This document shows positions 8,393 through 18,030 of a stretch of DNA of 64,000 bases, one piece after another (within the stretch, counting starts at the first letter, position 1; each line of letters opens with the position of its first letter). The translations under genes were made by a program, and so were the position numbers. Source of the stretch: Mixta sp031457955 (GTDB lineage Bacteria; Pseudomonadota; Gammaproteobacteria; Enterobacterales; Enterobacteriaceae); NCBI RefSeq assembly GCF_031457955.1, contig NZ_JAVDXN010000001.1:744001-808000 (forward strand). The letters are read 5' to 3'. Under the pieces are notes generated by a model, which saw nothing but the letters and a program-made list of their open reading frames with translations, had not been told where the DNA came from and made no database searches.

Positions 8393-9253
8393 ATGAAAAA
8401 CATTCTCGCTATTCAGTCTCACGTTGTTTTTGGTCACGCGGGTAACAGCGCGGCGGAATTCCCGATGCGTCGTATGGGCGCGAACGTCTGGCCGTTAAAC
8501 ACCGTTCAGTTTTCTAACCATACGCAATATGGCCACTGGACCGGCACCGTAATGCCAGCCTCGCATCTGACCGATATCGTTAAGGGGATTGCCGATATCG
8601 ATCGCTTAAAAACCTGTGATGCGGTGCTGAGCGGCTACCTCGGTTCCGCCGAGCAGGGCGAACAGATTCTGGAAATTGTACGCCAGGTCAAACAGGCCAA
8701 CCCCGAGGCCTGGTATTTCTGCGATCCGGTGATGGGCCATCCTGAGAAGGGTTGCATCGTGGCACCGGGCGTGGCGGAGTTCCATTGCAAAGCGTCGCTG
8801 CCCGCCAGCGATATTATCGCGCCGAATCTGCTGGAGCTGGAGATGCTGAGCGGCAGCAGCGTAACAAACGTAGAAGATGCGGTGACAGTGTCACGTCAGC
8901 TGATTGCTCAGGGACCGAAAATTGTGCTGGTTAAACATCTGGCGCGCGCTGGACGCCGCAGCGATCGTTTTGAAATGCTGCTGGTGACCGCGCAGGAAGC
9001 CTGGCATATCAGCCGCCCGCTGATCGACTTCGGCGTCAGGCAGCCAGTTGGCGTGGGTGATTTAACCAGCGGCCTGCTGCTGGTGAACTTGCTAAAAGGT
9101 GAGACGCTGAAACAGTCGCTGGAGCATATCACCGCTGCGGTCTATGAAGTGATGTTGAAAACCCACGAAATGGGTGAATATGAACTCCAGCTGGTGGCCG
9201 CGCAGGATCTGATAGCGAAGCCGCAGCAACACTTTGCCGCTGAAAAACTCTGA
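8393..9253 (+). CDS. pdxY: Pyridoxal kinase PdxY
   Basis: ATP-dependent salvage kinase of the ribokinase superfamily that phosphorylates pyridoxal. 286 residues from ATG 8393, chosen over an upstream in-frame start because AGG lies just 5' and MKNILAIQSHVVFGHAGNSA is the family N-terminus. Features: NTVQFSNHTQYGHW substrate region, CDPVMGHPEKGC, IIAPNLLELEML, and the GVGDLTSGLL motif with the catalytic Asp. Convergent with gstA. Its coding sequence contains a perfect matS site (8882-8894). Confidence 0.95.
   Translation: MKNILAIQSHVVFGHAGNSAAEFPMRRMGANVWPLNTVQFSNHTQYGHWTGTVMPASHLTDIVKGIADIDRLKTCDAVLSGYLGSAEQGEQILEIVRQVKQANPEAWYFCDPVMGHPEKGCIVAPGVAEFHCKASLPASDIIAPNLLELEMLSGSSVTNVEDAVTVSRQLIAQGPKIVLVKHLARAGRRSDRFEMLLVTAQEAWHISRPLIDFGVRQPVGVGDLTSGLLLVNLLKGETLKQSLEHITAAVYEVMLKTHEMGEYELQLVAAQDLIAKPQQHFAAEKL
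8882..8894. promoter_or_regulatory. matS site (MatP binding), within pdxY
   Basis: GTGACAGTGTCAC fits the published 13-bp matS consensus GTGACRNYGTCAC at every position. In E. coli these sites are confined to the Ter macrodomain, which agrees with tus and Ter sites in this window. Confidence 0.75.
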
Positions 9254-9273
9254 CCACGTAAGGTTCAGAAATA

Positions 9274-9298
9274 ACGGGACGCGCAGGCGTCCCGTTTG
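9274..9298. terminator. Terminator between pdxY and gstA
   Basis: Stem ACGGGACGC/GCGTCCCGT with a CAG-type loop between convergent genes; short T-run on the plus side. Confidence 0.7.
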
Positions 9299-9301
9299 CT
9301 A

Positions 9302-9907
9302 TCAGGCTAGTCCTTCCGCATCCAGCGCGGCGGCTACCGCAGGGCGTTCCGCAACGCGTGCCTGCCAGGCCGACAGCGCTTCCAGCCCGTTCAGATCAAG
9401 CTGCACCGCTTTTGCCCAGCGTGTCACCACAAACAGATAGGCGTCCGCTACGCTAAAACGCGTACCCACCAGCCACTGCTTATCCTGCAACTCATCGTTA
9501 ACGTAACGGAATTTGCTCTCCAGCTGCTGGCGCTGCTGCGTTTTCACCTCTTCTGAGGTATTCGGGCGGAACAGCGGCGTAAAATTTTTATGCAGCTCGG
9601 TGGCGATATAGTTTAGCCACTCCAGCGTATGATAGCGCGTCAGGCTGCCAGCGGGCGCCAGCAGCTGGCGATCGGGTTTCAGGTCAGCGAGATATTGCAC
9701 AATAGCCGGCCCTTCAGTGAGCAGCGTGCCATCATCCAGCTCCAGGGCCGGAACCTGCCCCTTGGGATTGATCTGCCAGTAATCTTCGCCGTGCTCGGTT
9801 TTCTTCGTGGCTAAATCAACATTGACCTGAGTGAAATCCAGGCCGCACTCGCGCAGGATGATATGAGGAGAGAGGGAACAGGCACCAGCTTTACTGAACA
9901 GTTTCAT
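9302..9907 (-). CDS. gstA: Glutathione S-transferase GstA
   Basis: Cytosolic beta-class glutathione transferase. 201 residues as in E. coli. N-terminal thioredoxin-like domain begins MKLFSKAGACSLSPHIILRE with the catalytic Cys of the beta class near residue 10 (GACSLSPH), then the cis-Pro motif KGQVPALELDDG and TEGPAIVQYLAD; C-terminal helical domain with FSVADAYLFVVTRWA, the N-capping box. AAGGAGC ribosome site. Conserved neighbour of pdxY and dtpA. Confidence 0.93.
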   Translation of the reverse strand: MKLFSKAGACSLSPHIILRECGLDFTQVNVDLATKKTEHGEDYWQINPKGQVPALELDDGTLLTEGPAIVQYLADLKPDRQLLAPAGSLTRYHTLEWLNYIATELHKNFTPLFRPNTSEEVKTQQRQQLESKFRYVNDELQDKQWLVGTRFSVADAYLFVVTRWAKAVQLDLNGLEALSAWQARVAERPAVAAALDAEGLA

Positions 9908-9985
9908 ACAATGCTCCTTGTTGCATGCGGGGGGAACATCATCCTACTGCGGGCACCTGCAAATGTCAGCGTAAAAAAAGAATAA

Positions 9986-10014
9986 AAAAAAGCCGTCACG
10001 CGGACGGCTTTTTG
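9986..10014 (-). terminator. dtpA terminator
   Basis: AAAAAGCCGTC-ACGCG-GACGGCTTTTT, flanked on the minus-strand downstream side by a long T-rich run; it lies 18 bp after the dtpA stop. Confidence 0.88.
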
Positions 10015-10031
10015 TCTGTTACGCCTGGCGC

Positions 10032-11519
10032 TTATGGCTGTTTTGGCGCGTCGTGATCGATAGTCATACGATTCAGGATCGGCGCGGTCAGCATCATCAG
10101 TACGGCGATAATCGCGGTAGCGATACCGATTTTCTGGAACACCTCACTGTAGATTGCCAGCGACTGTAGCGGGTCGTTAACGCCTTCCGGCACCGCCATC
10201 AAGTTTGCCACTTTACCGGCGATCATCGCGGCGCCTGCGGTGGTCAGGAACCAGGAGCCCATAATAAAGCCCATCAGACGCTGCGGCACCAGCTGCGCGA
10301 CCATTGCCAGTCCCAGACCGGAAATCATCAGTTCGCCGATACTTTGCAGCGCATAGCTCAGGATCAGCCAGTTGACGGAGACGATACCCATCTGATTCGC
10401 AAAGCTGGCACCCAGCGGCAGCACCAGGAAAGCGCCGGAGCAGAGCACCATACCGATAGCAAATTTATGCGGCATCGGCAGGCGGTCGCCCATTTTATTG
10501 TAAATCGCCGCCAGAATCGGGCTGGCAACCATGATCCAGAACGGGTTCAGCGCCTGATACTGCTCGGGTTCAAAAGTAATGCCCAGGATGCTGTGTTCCA
10601 CATTGCGGATAGCGAAGAAGTTCAGCGAGGTCGGCATCTGCATATAGAGAACGAAAAACACAATCGCTTCTACCATCAGCAGGAAGGCGACAATCATGCG
10701 GCGACGTGCTGCGCCCTGCAAGGCGAACGCTTCTTTAGCGAAGATCAGAATAATACCCAGCGCAATCACACCCAGTACGATACGGGCAATGAACTGATGA
10801 TGCAGCAGCCAGGTAGCGACGGAAATCAACACCACCACGCCGACCAGCGTTGCCAGCAATTTACCCATGTTTAACGGGGCGAAATCGGGTTTGGAACCGT
10901 AGTTCTTCACCATTTTCTGGCACAGCAGGAAGTTGATGACCGTAATCGCCAGACCAACCACGGAAAGGGCAAAGGCCACGCTCCAGCCGTAGCGAGCGGC
11001 CAGCCACGGTGTCAGCATCATGGAAACCAGCGAACCCACGTTAATTGACATATAGAACATGGTGAAAGCGCCGTCGATACGCGGGTCGTCTTTGTCATAG
11101 CAGGTAGAGAGCAGGGAAGCCGGGTTAGCTTTAAACAGGCCGCTACCCATCGCGATGGTCGCCATGCCGATGTAAACCATCGACACATCATGCCCCGACC
11201 AGGCCACCAGGCTGTAACCTATTGCCAGCACCAGCGCGCCGAGCACAATCACACGCTTGGTGCCTAAAACTTTATCGCCCAGCCAGCCGCCGATGGCGGT
11301 CAGGCCATAAACCAGGGCGCTAAAAGAGGAGAAAAGCGTGATGGAATCAGATTCGGACATCCCCAGCTGTTTAACCAGGTAGACCGCCATAATGGCCTGC
11401 AGGCCGTAGTAACCAAAACGTTCCCAAAGTTCGATGGAAAAGATCAGATAAAACGCTTTTGGTTGTTTGAACGCATTGAGGCTGGCTGCCTCATCAGTGT
11501 GTTTGTTTGCTGTAGACAC
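10032..11519 (-). CDS. dtpA: Dipeptide/tripeptide permease DtpA (TppB)
   Basis: Proton-coupled peptide transporter of the POT/PTR family in the inner membrane. 495 residues with about 14 hydrophobic helices. Family signatures: the ExxERFxYY motif in SIELWERFGYYG, GGWLGDKVLG, the PTR motif region SINVGS, and FWIMVASPILA / SIGELMISGLGLAM toward the C-terminus. The start is GTG at 11519, with AGAGG upstream, giving STANKH as in E. coli. A 530-bp leader region carrying a CRP-like site precedes it. Confidence 0.95.
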   Translation of the reverse strand: MSTANKHTDEAASLNAFKQPKAFYLIFSIELWERFGYYGLQAIMAVYLVKQLGMSESDSITLFSSFSALVYGLTAIGGWLGDKVLGTKRVIVLGALVLAIGYSLVAWSGHDVSMVYIGMATIAMGSGLFKANPASLLSTCYDKDDPRIDGAFTMFYMSINVGSLVSMMLTPWLAARYGWSVAFALSVVGLAITVINFLLCQKMVKNYGSKPDFAPLNMGKLLATLVGVVVLISVATWLLHHQFIARIVLGVIALGIILIFAKEAFALQGAARRRMIVAFLLMVEAIVFFVLYMQMPTSLNFFAIRNVEHSILGITFEPEQYQALNPFWIMVASPILAAIYNKMGDRLPMPHKFAIGMVLCSGAFLVLPLGASFANQMGIVSVNWLILSYALQSIGELMISGLGLAMVAQLVPQRLMGFIMGSWFLTTAGAAMIAGKVANLMAVPEGVNDPLQSLAIYSEVFQKIGIATAIIAVLMMLTAPILNRMTIDHDAPKQP

Positions 11520-11939
11520 TGTTACCTCTGTTGTTTCAACCTGATTTTCATCAGGAAATAAGACCGCGTCGCTGGCGAAACCGGCGCACGATTCTGTAAT
11601 TAAATCTGAAAAAACGGCGGTTAATTTCTCTTATCCCGCCACAAGTGGCAAGTGTTTTTTTATTTGCTATCCGTGCGCCCGCGTTTAGGGTTAATAGCAA
11701 GATCGTCGCCTGTTAAATAGTGTTAAGTGCTGTTTGATATTTTATGGACGGAATAATCTGTCATTTTAACCGGACGGAAGCGGCAAACAGGGTGTTTGTT
11801 TTCTGGAAAACGATTTAGCCTTATGACCTGCAAAAAATAGAGAATAAAGCAGAATAAAGCGCTGAAATAAGCCGTTTCACGGGGTTTTATGAAGGTTTAT
11901 AACGGCTTGTAGAACCGGCTGAACGCGTAGTTTTTGAGA

Positions 11940-11955
11940 TGTGAGCGCGATCACA
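11940..11955. promoter_or_regulatory. CRP-cAMP binding site
   Basis: TGTGAGCGCGATCACA matches both CRP half-sites (TGTGA-N6-TCACA) exactly, with an AT-rich right flank (TTTTG). It lies 420 bp upstream of dtpA and about 100 bp past the betT stop. Confidence 0.65.
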
Positions 11956-12011
11956 TTTTGATGGATTAATTCAAAGCAAAAAATAAGCATGCTGGATTAT
12001 TAAACTATAAA

Positions 12012-12040
12012 AGCCGGGCAATAGTTTATTATGCCCGGCT
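12012..12040 (-). terminator. betT terminator
   Basis: Nine-base stem AGCCGGGCA/TGCCCGGCT with an 11-nt loop, starting 12 bp beyond the betT stop; the T-run on the minus strand is weak (TTTATAG). Confidence 0.65.
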
Positions 12041-12051
12041 GAAAAGCGATA

Positions 12052-14061
12052 TCAGCGAATTAAATGCAGGAACTGCAGATGACGCTCATAGTGATCAAGA
12101 ATATCGTTAATGATCTGTTCCTCGGTATAACCCACCAGATCGTATTCCTGGCTGCCCTCCCACAAATGGACTTCAGCACGATAATAGCGGCTGGCGGCAG
12201 GTAAGCGATCGCCGTGACGCATAAAGGAAGGCGTGCGATAACCCTGCATCTGAACACCATAAACAAAAGGTGCTTCTTCGCCATGTTCGACGCGAATACT
12301 CATGGAAAAGTCGTGCGGTGAAAGATCGCTTTCTACCTGCAAGCCTTTCTCTTCCAGCACCTCAACCACTTTGCTCAGCGCCGGGCGCGCGGTCTCATCC
12401 ATAAAGCGATAAACCATATCGCGTCCTGGGTAAGAGATCGCGCGGTTCAGACGGCGGCGCCAGCTACTGGTGTGGCCTGGGCGATAGCGTCCGTTAAGCA
12501 GCGGCGCGGCAATGGTAAGGGAACGGCTGCGATCGCGCTGTTTTTCATGATGCAGTGCGCGGTACATCGCCACCACAAACAGCGCCAGGATCAGGGAAAA
12601 GGGCAAGGCGCTCAGGACCACGGCCGTTTGCAACGAGGTGTAATCACCGGCAAACAGCAGGGAAAGCGTCAGCATACATACCGCCGCGGCCCAGAAGATA
12701 CGTAGCCAGTTTGGCGCATCGCTGCTGCTGTCGCCGGTACAGGAGAGATTCGCCACCACCAGCGCGCCGGAATCGGCCGAGGTAACAAAAAAGATAAAGC
12801 AGATTATTACCGCCAGCATAATAAGCGGCGTCGCCAGCGGATAGCTGGAAAGCATATGGTAAACCGCCATCGCCGGTTCGCTAAGGGCAATATCGCCCAG
12901 CTGTTTCATGCCGTGCTGGAAAAAACTCAGGGCGCTATTGCCGAACACTGACAGCCAGGCCAGCGTAAAGCCCATCGGGATCAGCAGCACGCCAATGACA
13001 AATTCACGTAACGTACGGCCACGGGAAATACGGGCGATAAACATACCCACAAACGGCGACCATGCGATCCACCAGGCCCAGTAAAACACCGTCCAGCTGC
13101 CCAGCCAGCGCTCTTTGCCGCTATTGCCGTAAGCGTAAAGATCAAAGGTTTTTCGCGGCAGTTGAGTGAAGTAATCGCCAAAGTTTTGCACCAGCGCGTT
13201 GAGCAGATGACCAGTAGGCCCGGCGAACAGCACAAAAAAGAACATCAGTAACGCCAGCAGCATATTCAGCTCTGACATACGGCGTATGCCTTTGTCCACG
13301 CCGCTGACGGCGGAGAGCGTGGCGGCGCCCATCACTACCACAATCAGGATCACCTGCATGGTATGGCTCTGCGCGATACCGGTTAAAAAGCTGATACCGG
13401 AATTAATCTGCATGACGCCGATGCCCAGGCTGGTCGCGAGGCCGAATAGGGTGCCAACAATGCCGAAGATATCTACCGCATGACCAATCGGGCCGTTAAT
13501 ACGATCGCCGATCAGCGGATAAAAGGCCGAGCGCAGCGCCAGCGGCAGATTATGGCGATAGGCGAAATAGGCCAGCGACATCGCTACCAACGTATAAATC
13601 CCCCAGCCGTGCAAGCCCCAATGCATCATGGTCAGCACCATGCCGTCACGCGCGGCCTGCGCGGAGCCAGCCACGCCTTCTGGCGGCTGTAACAGATGAT
13701 CCAGCGGCTCGGAAGCACCAAAGAACAGCAACTCGGAACCGATGCCGGCGGAAAATAGCATCGCTGCCCAGCTGCCATAGCTGAAATCGGGCGTGGCGTG
13801 ATCGGGACCCAGCTTGATATCGCCATAGCGGGAAAGGGCGACGAACAGCACAAAACCGAGATAGAAGGCGACCACCAGCATGTAATACCAGCCGAAGGTT
13901 GCGGAGGCCCAGGTCTGCGCTTTACCCAATATCAAACTTGCCTGTTCAGGAAAAGCCAGCACGCAGCCAGAGAAGAGCACAATGATCAGGGCGGCGCCAT
14001 AAAACACGGCCCGGTTAAGCGTAACTGTTTGAATTGTTTGTCGGTCTTGTGACCCCGGCAT
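12052..14061 (-). CDS. betT: High-affinity choline transporter BetT (BCCT family)
   Basis: Proton-driven choline importer feeding betaine synthesis. 669 residues: twelve membrane helices, with the BCCT signature WxxWWxxWxPF visible as VFYWAWWIAWSPFVGMFIARISRGR, plus GWGIYTLVAMSLAYF, and a long C-terminal cytoplasmic extension (about residues 510-669) typical of BetT and implicated in osmotic control. AGGAG ribosome site before ATG 14061. Divergent from betIBA across a 162-bp gap containing a BetI-type palindrome. Confidence 0.93.
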   Translation of the reverse strand: MPGSQDRQTIQTVTLNRAVFYGAALIIVLFSGCVLAFPEQASLILGKAQTWASATFGWYYMLVVAFYLGFVLFVALSRYGDIKLGPDHATPDFSYGSWAAMLFSAGIGSELLFFGASEPLDHLLQPPEGVAGSAQAARDGMVLTMMHWGLHGWGIYTLVAMSLAYFAYRHNLPLALRSAFYPLIGDRINGPIGHAVDIFGIVGTLFGLATSLGIGVMQINSGISFLTGIAQSHTMQVILIVVVMGAATLSAVSGVDKGIRRMSELNMLLALLMFFFVLFAGPTGHLLNALVQNFGDYFTQLPRKTFDLYAYGNSGKERWLGSWTVFYWAWWIAWSPFVGMFIARISRGRTLREFVIGVLLIPMGFTLAWLSVFGNSALSFFQHGMKQLGDIALSEPAMAVYHMLSSYPLATPLIMLAVIICFIFFVTSADSGALVVANLSCTGDSSSDAPNWLRIFWAAAVCMLTLSLLFAGDYTSLQTAVVLSALPFSLILALFVVAMYRALHHEKQRDRSRSLTIAAPLLNGRYRPGHTSSWRRRLNRAISYPGRDMVYRFMDETARPALSKVVEVLEEKGLQVESDLSPHDFSMSIRVEHGEEAPFVYGVQMQGYRTPSFMRHGDRLPAASRYYRAEVHLWEGSQEYDLVGYTEEQIINDILDHYERHLQFLHLIR

Positions 14062-14160
14062 GCAAACTCCTCATCAAATTGGTTGCATTATCCCTGTATG
14101 AAAGCCCCTGTTGAGTACAGGGTTTTGTTATCCATTTGTTATAAATACTATGTTTTATTG

Positions 14161-14174
14161 ATTGAACGTTCAAT
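14161..14174. promoter_or_regulatory. Probable BetI operator
   Basis: Perfect 14-bp palindrome ATTGAACGTTCAAT in the betT-betI intergenic gap, 50 bp before betI and about 100 bp before betT. A palindrome between divergent TetR-regulated genes is the expected operator; BetI is choline-responsive. Confidence 0.65.
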
Positions 14175-14223
14175 ATAAAAAAGCTAGCCTGTAAAGACTT
14201 CATCAGTGAAAAGTGACAAGACG

Positions 14224-14829
14224 ATGCCAAAAGTCGGAATGAAAGCCATACGCCAGGCGCAGTTGATTAAAGCGACTCTGACGGTAATTGATCGGGTTGG
14301 GCTGGCGGAGGCCAGTATCGCGGTAATTGCCAAAGAGGCGGGTGTCTCGACCGGCATCGTCAGCCACTATTTTGGCGACAAAAATGGCCTGCTGGACGCC
14401 TGCATGCGGCAGATTCTGGCCGACCTATACCTGGCGGTAGAACGGCAAAGACGTCAGGCGCCGGACACGCCAGAGGCGCAGATCCGCGCCATTATCGACG
14501 GCAATTTTGACGTTTCACAGGTTGATGCGCCGGTGCTGAAAACCTGGCTGGTTTTCTGGACCAACAGTTTGCACCAGCCAAGGCTGCAACGTCTACAAAG
14601 CATCAACGACCGGCGGCTATGGTCGAACCTTACCGCGCAGTTTGCCCGCGCAATGCCGCACGAGCAAGCGCGAGCCGCGGGCAGCAGCATGGCGGCATTA
14701 ATTGACGGACTGTGGCTGCGTATGACGCTGTCGCCGCAGCCCATGGAAGAGGGACTCGGGCGGGCCCGGTCGCTCTGTTATCAGAATCTCGCGCTCTGGC
14801 TGACCTCGCCAGAGCAGAACAGGCCTTAA
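14224..14829 (+). CDS. betI: Choline-responsive TetR-family repressor BetI
   Basis: Represses the bet genes; repression is relieved by choline. 201 residues from ATG 14224 (an in-frame GTG at 14206 would add six residues). N-terminal TetR helix-turn-helix: AVIAKEAGVSTGIVSHYFGDKNGLL; C-terminal ligand domain with VLKTWLVFWTNSLHQPRL and AALIDGLWLR, both conserved in BetI. Starts the betIBA operon; betB begins 11 bp downstream. Confidence 0.93.
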   Translation: MPKVGMKAIRQAQLIKATLTVIDRVGLAEASIAVIAKEAGVSTGIVSHYFGDKNGLLDACMRQILADLYLAVERQRRQAPDTPEAQIRAIIDGNFDVSQVDAPVLKTWLVFWTNSLHQPRLQRLQSINDRRLWSNLTAQFARAMPHEQARAAGSSMAALIDGLWLRMTLSPQPMEEGLGRARSLCYQNLALWLTSPEQNRP

Positions 14830-14840
14830 CAGGAGGAATC

Positions 14841-16301
14841 ATGGCGGAACGCCGCGGAAACTATATTAACGGCCGTGAAGAACCGGGCCGGGGAGCAATT
14901 TTTACCAGCGTGAATCCGGCTAACGGCAAGGTGCTGGCGGAAATCAGCGCCGCCAGCCGTGAGGATGTGGATCGCGCCGTTGCCAGCGCGCAGGCGGGAC
15001 AGCGCATCTGGCGCGCATATACGCCGGTCGAGCGCAGCCGCGTATTACTGAAGGCGGTTGCGCTGCTGCGCGAGCGTAACCAGGCGCTGGCGGAGCTGGA
15101 AACCGCCGATACCGGCAAGCCAATTAGCGAAACGGCGGCGGTGGATATCGTGACCGGCGCGGACGTGCTGGAGTATTACGCAGGCCTGGCGCCCGCCTTG
15201 CAGGGCGAGCAGATTCCGCTACGCGACAGCGCGCTGGTCTATACCCGCCGCGAGCCGCTGGGCGTTTGCGCCGGGATTGGCGCATGGAACTATCCCATCC
15301 AAATCGCGCTGTGGAAGAGCGCGCCCGCGCTGGCTGCCGGTAATGCCATGGTATTCAAGCCGAGCGAAATCACGCCGCTGAGCGCGCTGGCGCTGGCAGA
15401 AATTTATAGCGAAGCGGGGCTGCCGGACGGCGTATTCAATGTGGTACAGGGCGCTGCCGAAACCGGCCAGGCGCTGAGCCAGCATCCTGACATCGCAAAA
15501 ATCTCTTTTACCGGCGAAGTGAACACCGGCAAGCGGGTGATGGCGGATGCGGCGCTGGCCAACCTGAAAGAGGTCACCATGGAACTGGGCGGCAAATCGC
15601 CGCTGATTGTGTTTGCCGATGCCGATCTCGATCGCGCTGTAGATGGCGCAATGATGGCTAATTTCTATAGCAGCGGACAGGTTTGCACTAACGGCACGCG
15701 CGTTTTCGTTCAGCGCTCGCTGCTGGCGGCGTTTGAACAGCGTCTGCTGGAGAAAATGGCGCGCATCAAAACCGGCGACCCACGCGATCCGGCGGTGAAC
15801 TTTGGTCCGCTGGTCAGCGCTCAGCACTGCGAAAAAGTGGTCTCTTACCTGCAACTGGGTAAAGAAGAGGGCGCGCGCCTGCTGGCGGGCGGTGAGCGCC
15901 TTACCGAGGGCGAACTGGCGGCGGGTTATTACGTCGCGCCAACGGTATTCAGCGACTGCCACGATGAGATGCGCATCGTACAGGAAGAAATTTTCGGACC
16001 GGTGATGAGCATTCTGGTGTTTGACGATGAAGAAGAAGCGATCCGGCGTGCCAACGCCACCGGCTACGGTCTGGCGGGCGGCGTTTTTACCCAGTCGCTA
16101 AACCGGGCGCACCGGGTTATCCATCAACTGGAGGCGGGCATCTGCTGGGTCAACGGCTGGGGCGAATCGCCGGCGCCGATGCCGGTCGGTGGCTACAAGC
16201 AGTCGGGCGTAGGACGTGAAAACGGGCTGGATACGTTGCAGCACTACACGCGGACCAAATCGGTGCTGATCGAGATGGGAGAGTACCCGTCAGCGTTTTA
16301 A
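14841..16301 (+). CDS. betB: Betaine aldehyde dehydrogenase
   Basis: NAD(P)-dependent oxidation of betaine aldehyde to glycine betaine. 486 residues from ATG 14841 with AGGAGG at 14831-14836; the longer frame opening at 14712 overlaps betI and is not used. ALDH signatures: AWNYPIQIALWKSAPALAAGN, the cofactor loop SFTGEVNTG, catalytic Glu in ELGGKSPL, catalytic Cys in SSGQVCTNGTRV, and EEIFGPVMSIL. Second gene of betIBA. Confidence 0.95.
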   Translation: MAERRGNYINGREEPGRGAIFTSVNPANGKVLAEISAASREDVDRAVASAQAGQRIWRAYTPVERSRVLLKAVALLRERNQALAELETADTGKPISETAAVDIVTGADVLEYYAGLAPALQGEQIPLRDSALVYTRREPLGVCAGIGAWNYPIQIALWKSAPALAAGNAMVFKPSEITPLSALALAEIYSEAGLPDGVFNVVQGAAETGQALSQHPDIAKISFTGEVNTGKRVMADAALANLKEVTMELGGKSPLIVFADADLDRAVDGAMMANFYSSGQVCTNGTRVFVQRSLLAAFEQRLLEKMARIKTGDPRDPAVNFGPLVSAQHCEKVVSYLQLGKEEGARLLAGGERLTEGELAAGYYVAPTVFSDCHDEMRIVQEEIFGPVMSILVFDDEEEAIRRANATGYGLAGGVFTQSLNRAHRVIHQLEAGICWVNGWGESPAPMPVGGYKQSGVGRENGLDTLQHYTRTKSVLIEMGEYPSAF

Positions 16302-16343
16302 TTAATAGATCGGCGGCGCAGGCCGCCGAATGCAGGAGGTTTA

Positions 16344-18029
16344 ATGCAGGAATTTGATTACATCATTATTGGCGCAGGTTCCGCGGGCAATGTGCTGGCG
16401 ACGCGTCTTACCGAGGATGCTGACGTATCGGTACTGTTACTGGAAGCAGGCGGACGCGATCACCGCTGGGACTTTCGTACCCAAATGCCAGCCGCTTTGG
16501 CTTATCCGTTACAGGGTAAACGCTACAACTGGGCTTATGAAACCGATGCTGAACCCCATATGAATCAGCGGCGGATGGAGTGTGGACGTGGCAAAGGGCT
16601 GGGCGGTTCCTCTCTGATCAACGGCATGTGTTACATTCGCGGCAATGCGCTCGATTATGACGGTTGGGCAAAAAAAACCGGGCTGGAAAACTGGTCCTAT
16701 CTGCACTGTTTGCCCTATTTTCGCCGGGCGGAGAAGCGTGATATCGGCGAAAACGACTACCACGGCGGCGAAGGTTATTTGAGCGTAACCACGCCGAAAA
16801 CTGCTAACAATCCGCTTTACCGCGCCTTTATCGAGGCGGCGAAGCAGGCGGGGCACCATGAAACGGACGATCTGAACGGCTACCGTCAGGATGGTTTCGG
16901 CCCGATGGATCGCACCGTTACGCCGCAGGGCCGTCGCTCCAGCACCGCGCGCGGCTACCTGGACGTGGCGAAACAGCGTCCAAACCTGACCATCATTACC
17001 CATGCGCAAACCGATCGTATTCTGTTTACGGATAAAACCGCGACCGGCGTCACCTGGCTGCGTAAAGGCGCACGTCAGCAGGCCAGCGCGCGACGCGAAG
17101 TGCTGCTGTGCGCTGGCGCTATCGCCTCGCCGCAGATTTTGCAGCGCTCCGGCGTTGGCCCGGAAGCGTGGCTGCGCGAACTGGATATTGATGTGGTGCA
17201 TGCCCTGCCAGGCGTAGGGCAGAATTTGCAGGATCATCTGGAAATTTATATGCAGTTCCGCTGTAAAGAGCCGGTCTCCCTTTATCCGGCGCTGAAGTGG
17301 TGGAACCAGCCAGCAATCGGCGCGGAGTGGTTGCTGAAGGGCAGCGGCATCGGCGCCAGCAACCAGTTTGAAGCGGGCGGTTTTATCCGCAGCGACAAGC
17401 ACCCGGAATGGCCGGATCTGCAATACCACTTTTTGCCGGTGGCGATTAACTACAACGGCAGCAGCCCGGTAAAAGAACACGGTTTTCAGGCACATGTCGG
17501 ACCGATGCGCTCCATGAGCCGTGGACGTATCAAACTGAAGTCAAAAGATCCTTACGACGCGCCATCGATTTTCTTCAACTATATGTCGCAGCAGCGTGAT
17601 TGGGTGGAGTTTCGTGCGGCGGTGCGTCTGACGCGTGAAATTATGCGTCAGCCTGCGCTGGCGCCCTATTGCGGCGCGGAAATCCAGCCGGGGCTGGCGG
17701 TGCAGAGCGACGAGCAGATCGACGCCTTTATCCGGGAACATGCGGAAACCGCCTATCATCCCTGCGGCAGCTGCGCGATGGGCTATGGTGACATGGACGT
17801 GGTGGACAATGCCGGGCGGGTACACGGGCTGCAACGGCTACGCGTGGTCGATGCGTCGATCATGCCGCAAATCACCACCGGCAACCTCAATGCGCCAACG
17901 GTGATGATTGCCGAGAAGATAGCCGATCTGATTCGTGGTAGACAGCCGCTAACGCCGTCGCAGGCGGACTATTATCGCCTGCAACGCGAACAGGCGATTG
18001 CCGAGGCGGATGCGCAGAAAAGCGCGTAA
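16344..18029 (+). CDS. betA: Choline dehydrogenase
   Basis: FAD-dependent GMC oxidoreductase, membrane-associated, oxidising choline to betaine aldehyde and on to betaine. 561 residues. N-terminal dinucleotide fold IIGAGSAGNVLATRL, then LLEAGG, GGSSLINGMCYIRGNALDYD (GMC signature 1), GAIASPQILQRSGVGP (GMC signature 2), and the active-site pair region YHPCGSCAMG near the C-terminus. AGGAGGT ribosome site. Last gene of the operon; a strong terminator follows. Confidence 0.95.
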   Translation: MQEFDYIIIGAGSAGNVLATRLTEDADVSVLLLEAGGRDHRWDFRTQMPAALAYPLQGKRYNWAYETDAEPHMNQRRMECGRGKGLGGSSLINGMCYIRGNALDYDGWAKKTGLENWSYLHCLPYFRRAEKRDIGENDYHGGEGYLSVTTPKTANNPLYRAFIEAAKQAGHHETDDLNGYRQDGFGPMDRTVTPQGRRSSTARGYLDVAKQRPNLTIITHAQTDRILFTDKTATGVTWLRKGARQQASARREVLLCAGAIASPQILQRSGVGPEAWLRELDIDVVHALPGVGQNLQDHLEIYMQFRCKEPVSLYPALKWWNQPAIGAEWLLKGSGIGASNQFEAGGFIRSDKHPEWPDLQYHFLPVAINYNGSSPVKEHGFQAHVGPMRSMSRGRIKLKSKDPYDAPSIFFNYMSQQRDWVEFRAAVRLTREIMRQPALAPYCGAEIQPGLAVQSDEQIDAFIREHAETAYHPCGSCAMGYGDMDVVDNAGRVHGLQRLRVVDASIMPQITTGNLNAPTVMIAEKIADLIRGRQPLTPSQADYYRLQREQAIAEADAQKSA

Positions 18030-18030
18030 T

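Larger units (their letters stand above)
11520..12051. other. dtpA-betT intergenic region with isolated CRP site
   Basis: About 530 bp with no coding sequence I can support. It holds a perfect CRP-type palindrome (11940-11955), a possible minus-strand -10 (TTATAA near 11897-11903) about 47 bp from the centre of that site, and the betT terminator at its right end. A promoter there would yield a leader of some 370 nt for dtpA or a separate small RNA. Confidence 0.4.

Noticed and set aside
16509..17495. 328-codon open frame opposite betA
   Set aside because: Antisense shadow; composition follows the betA codons.
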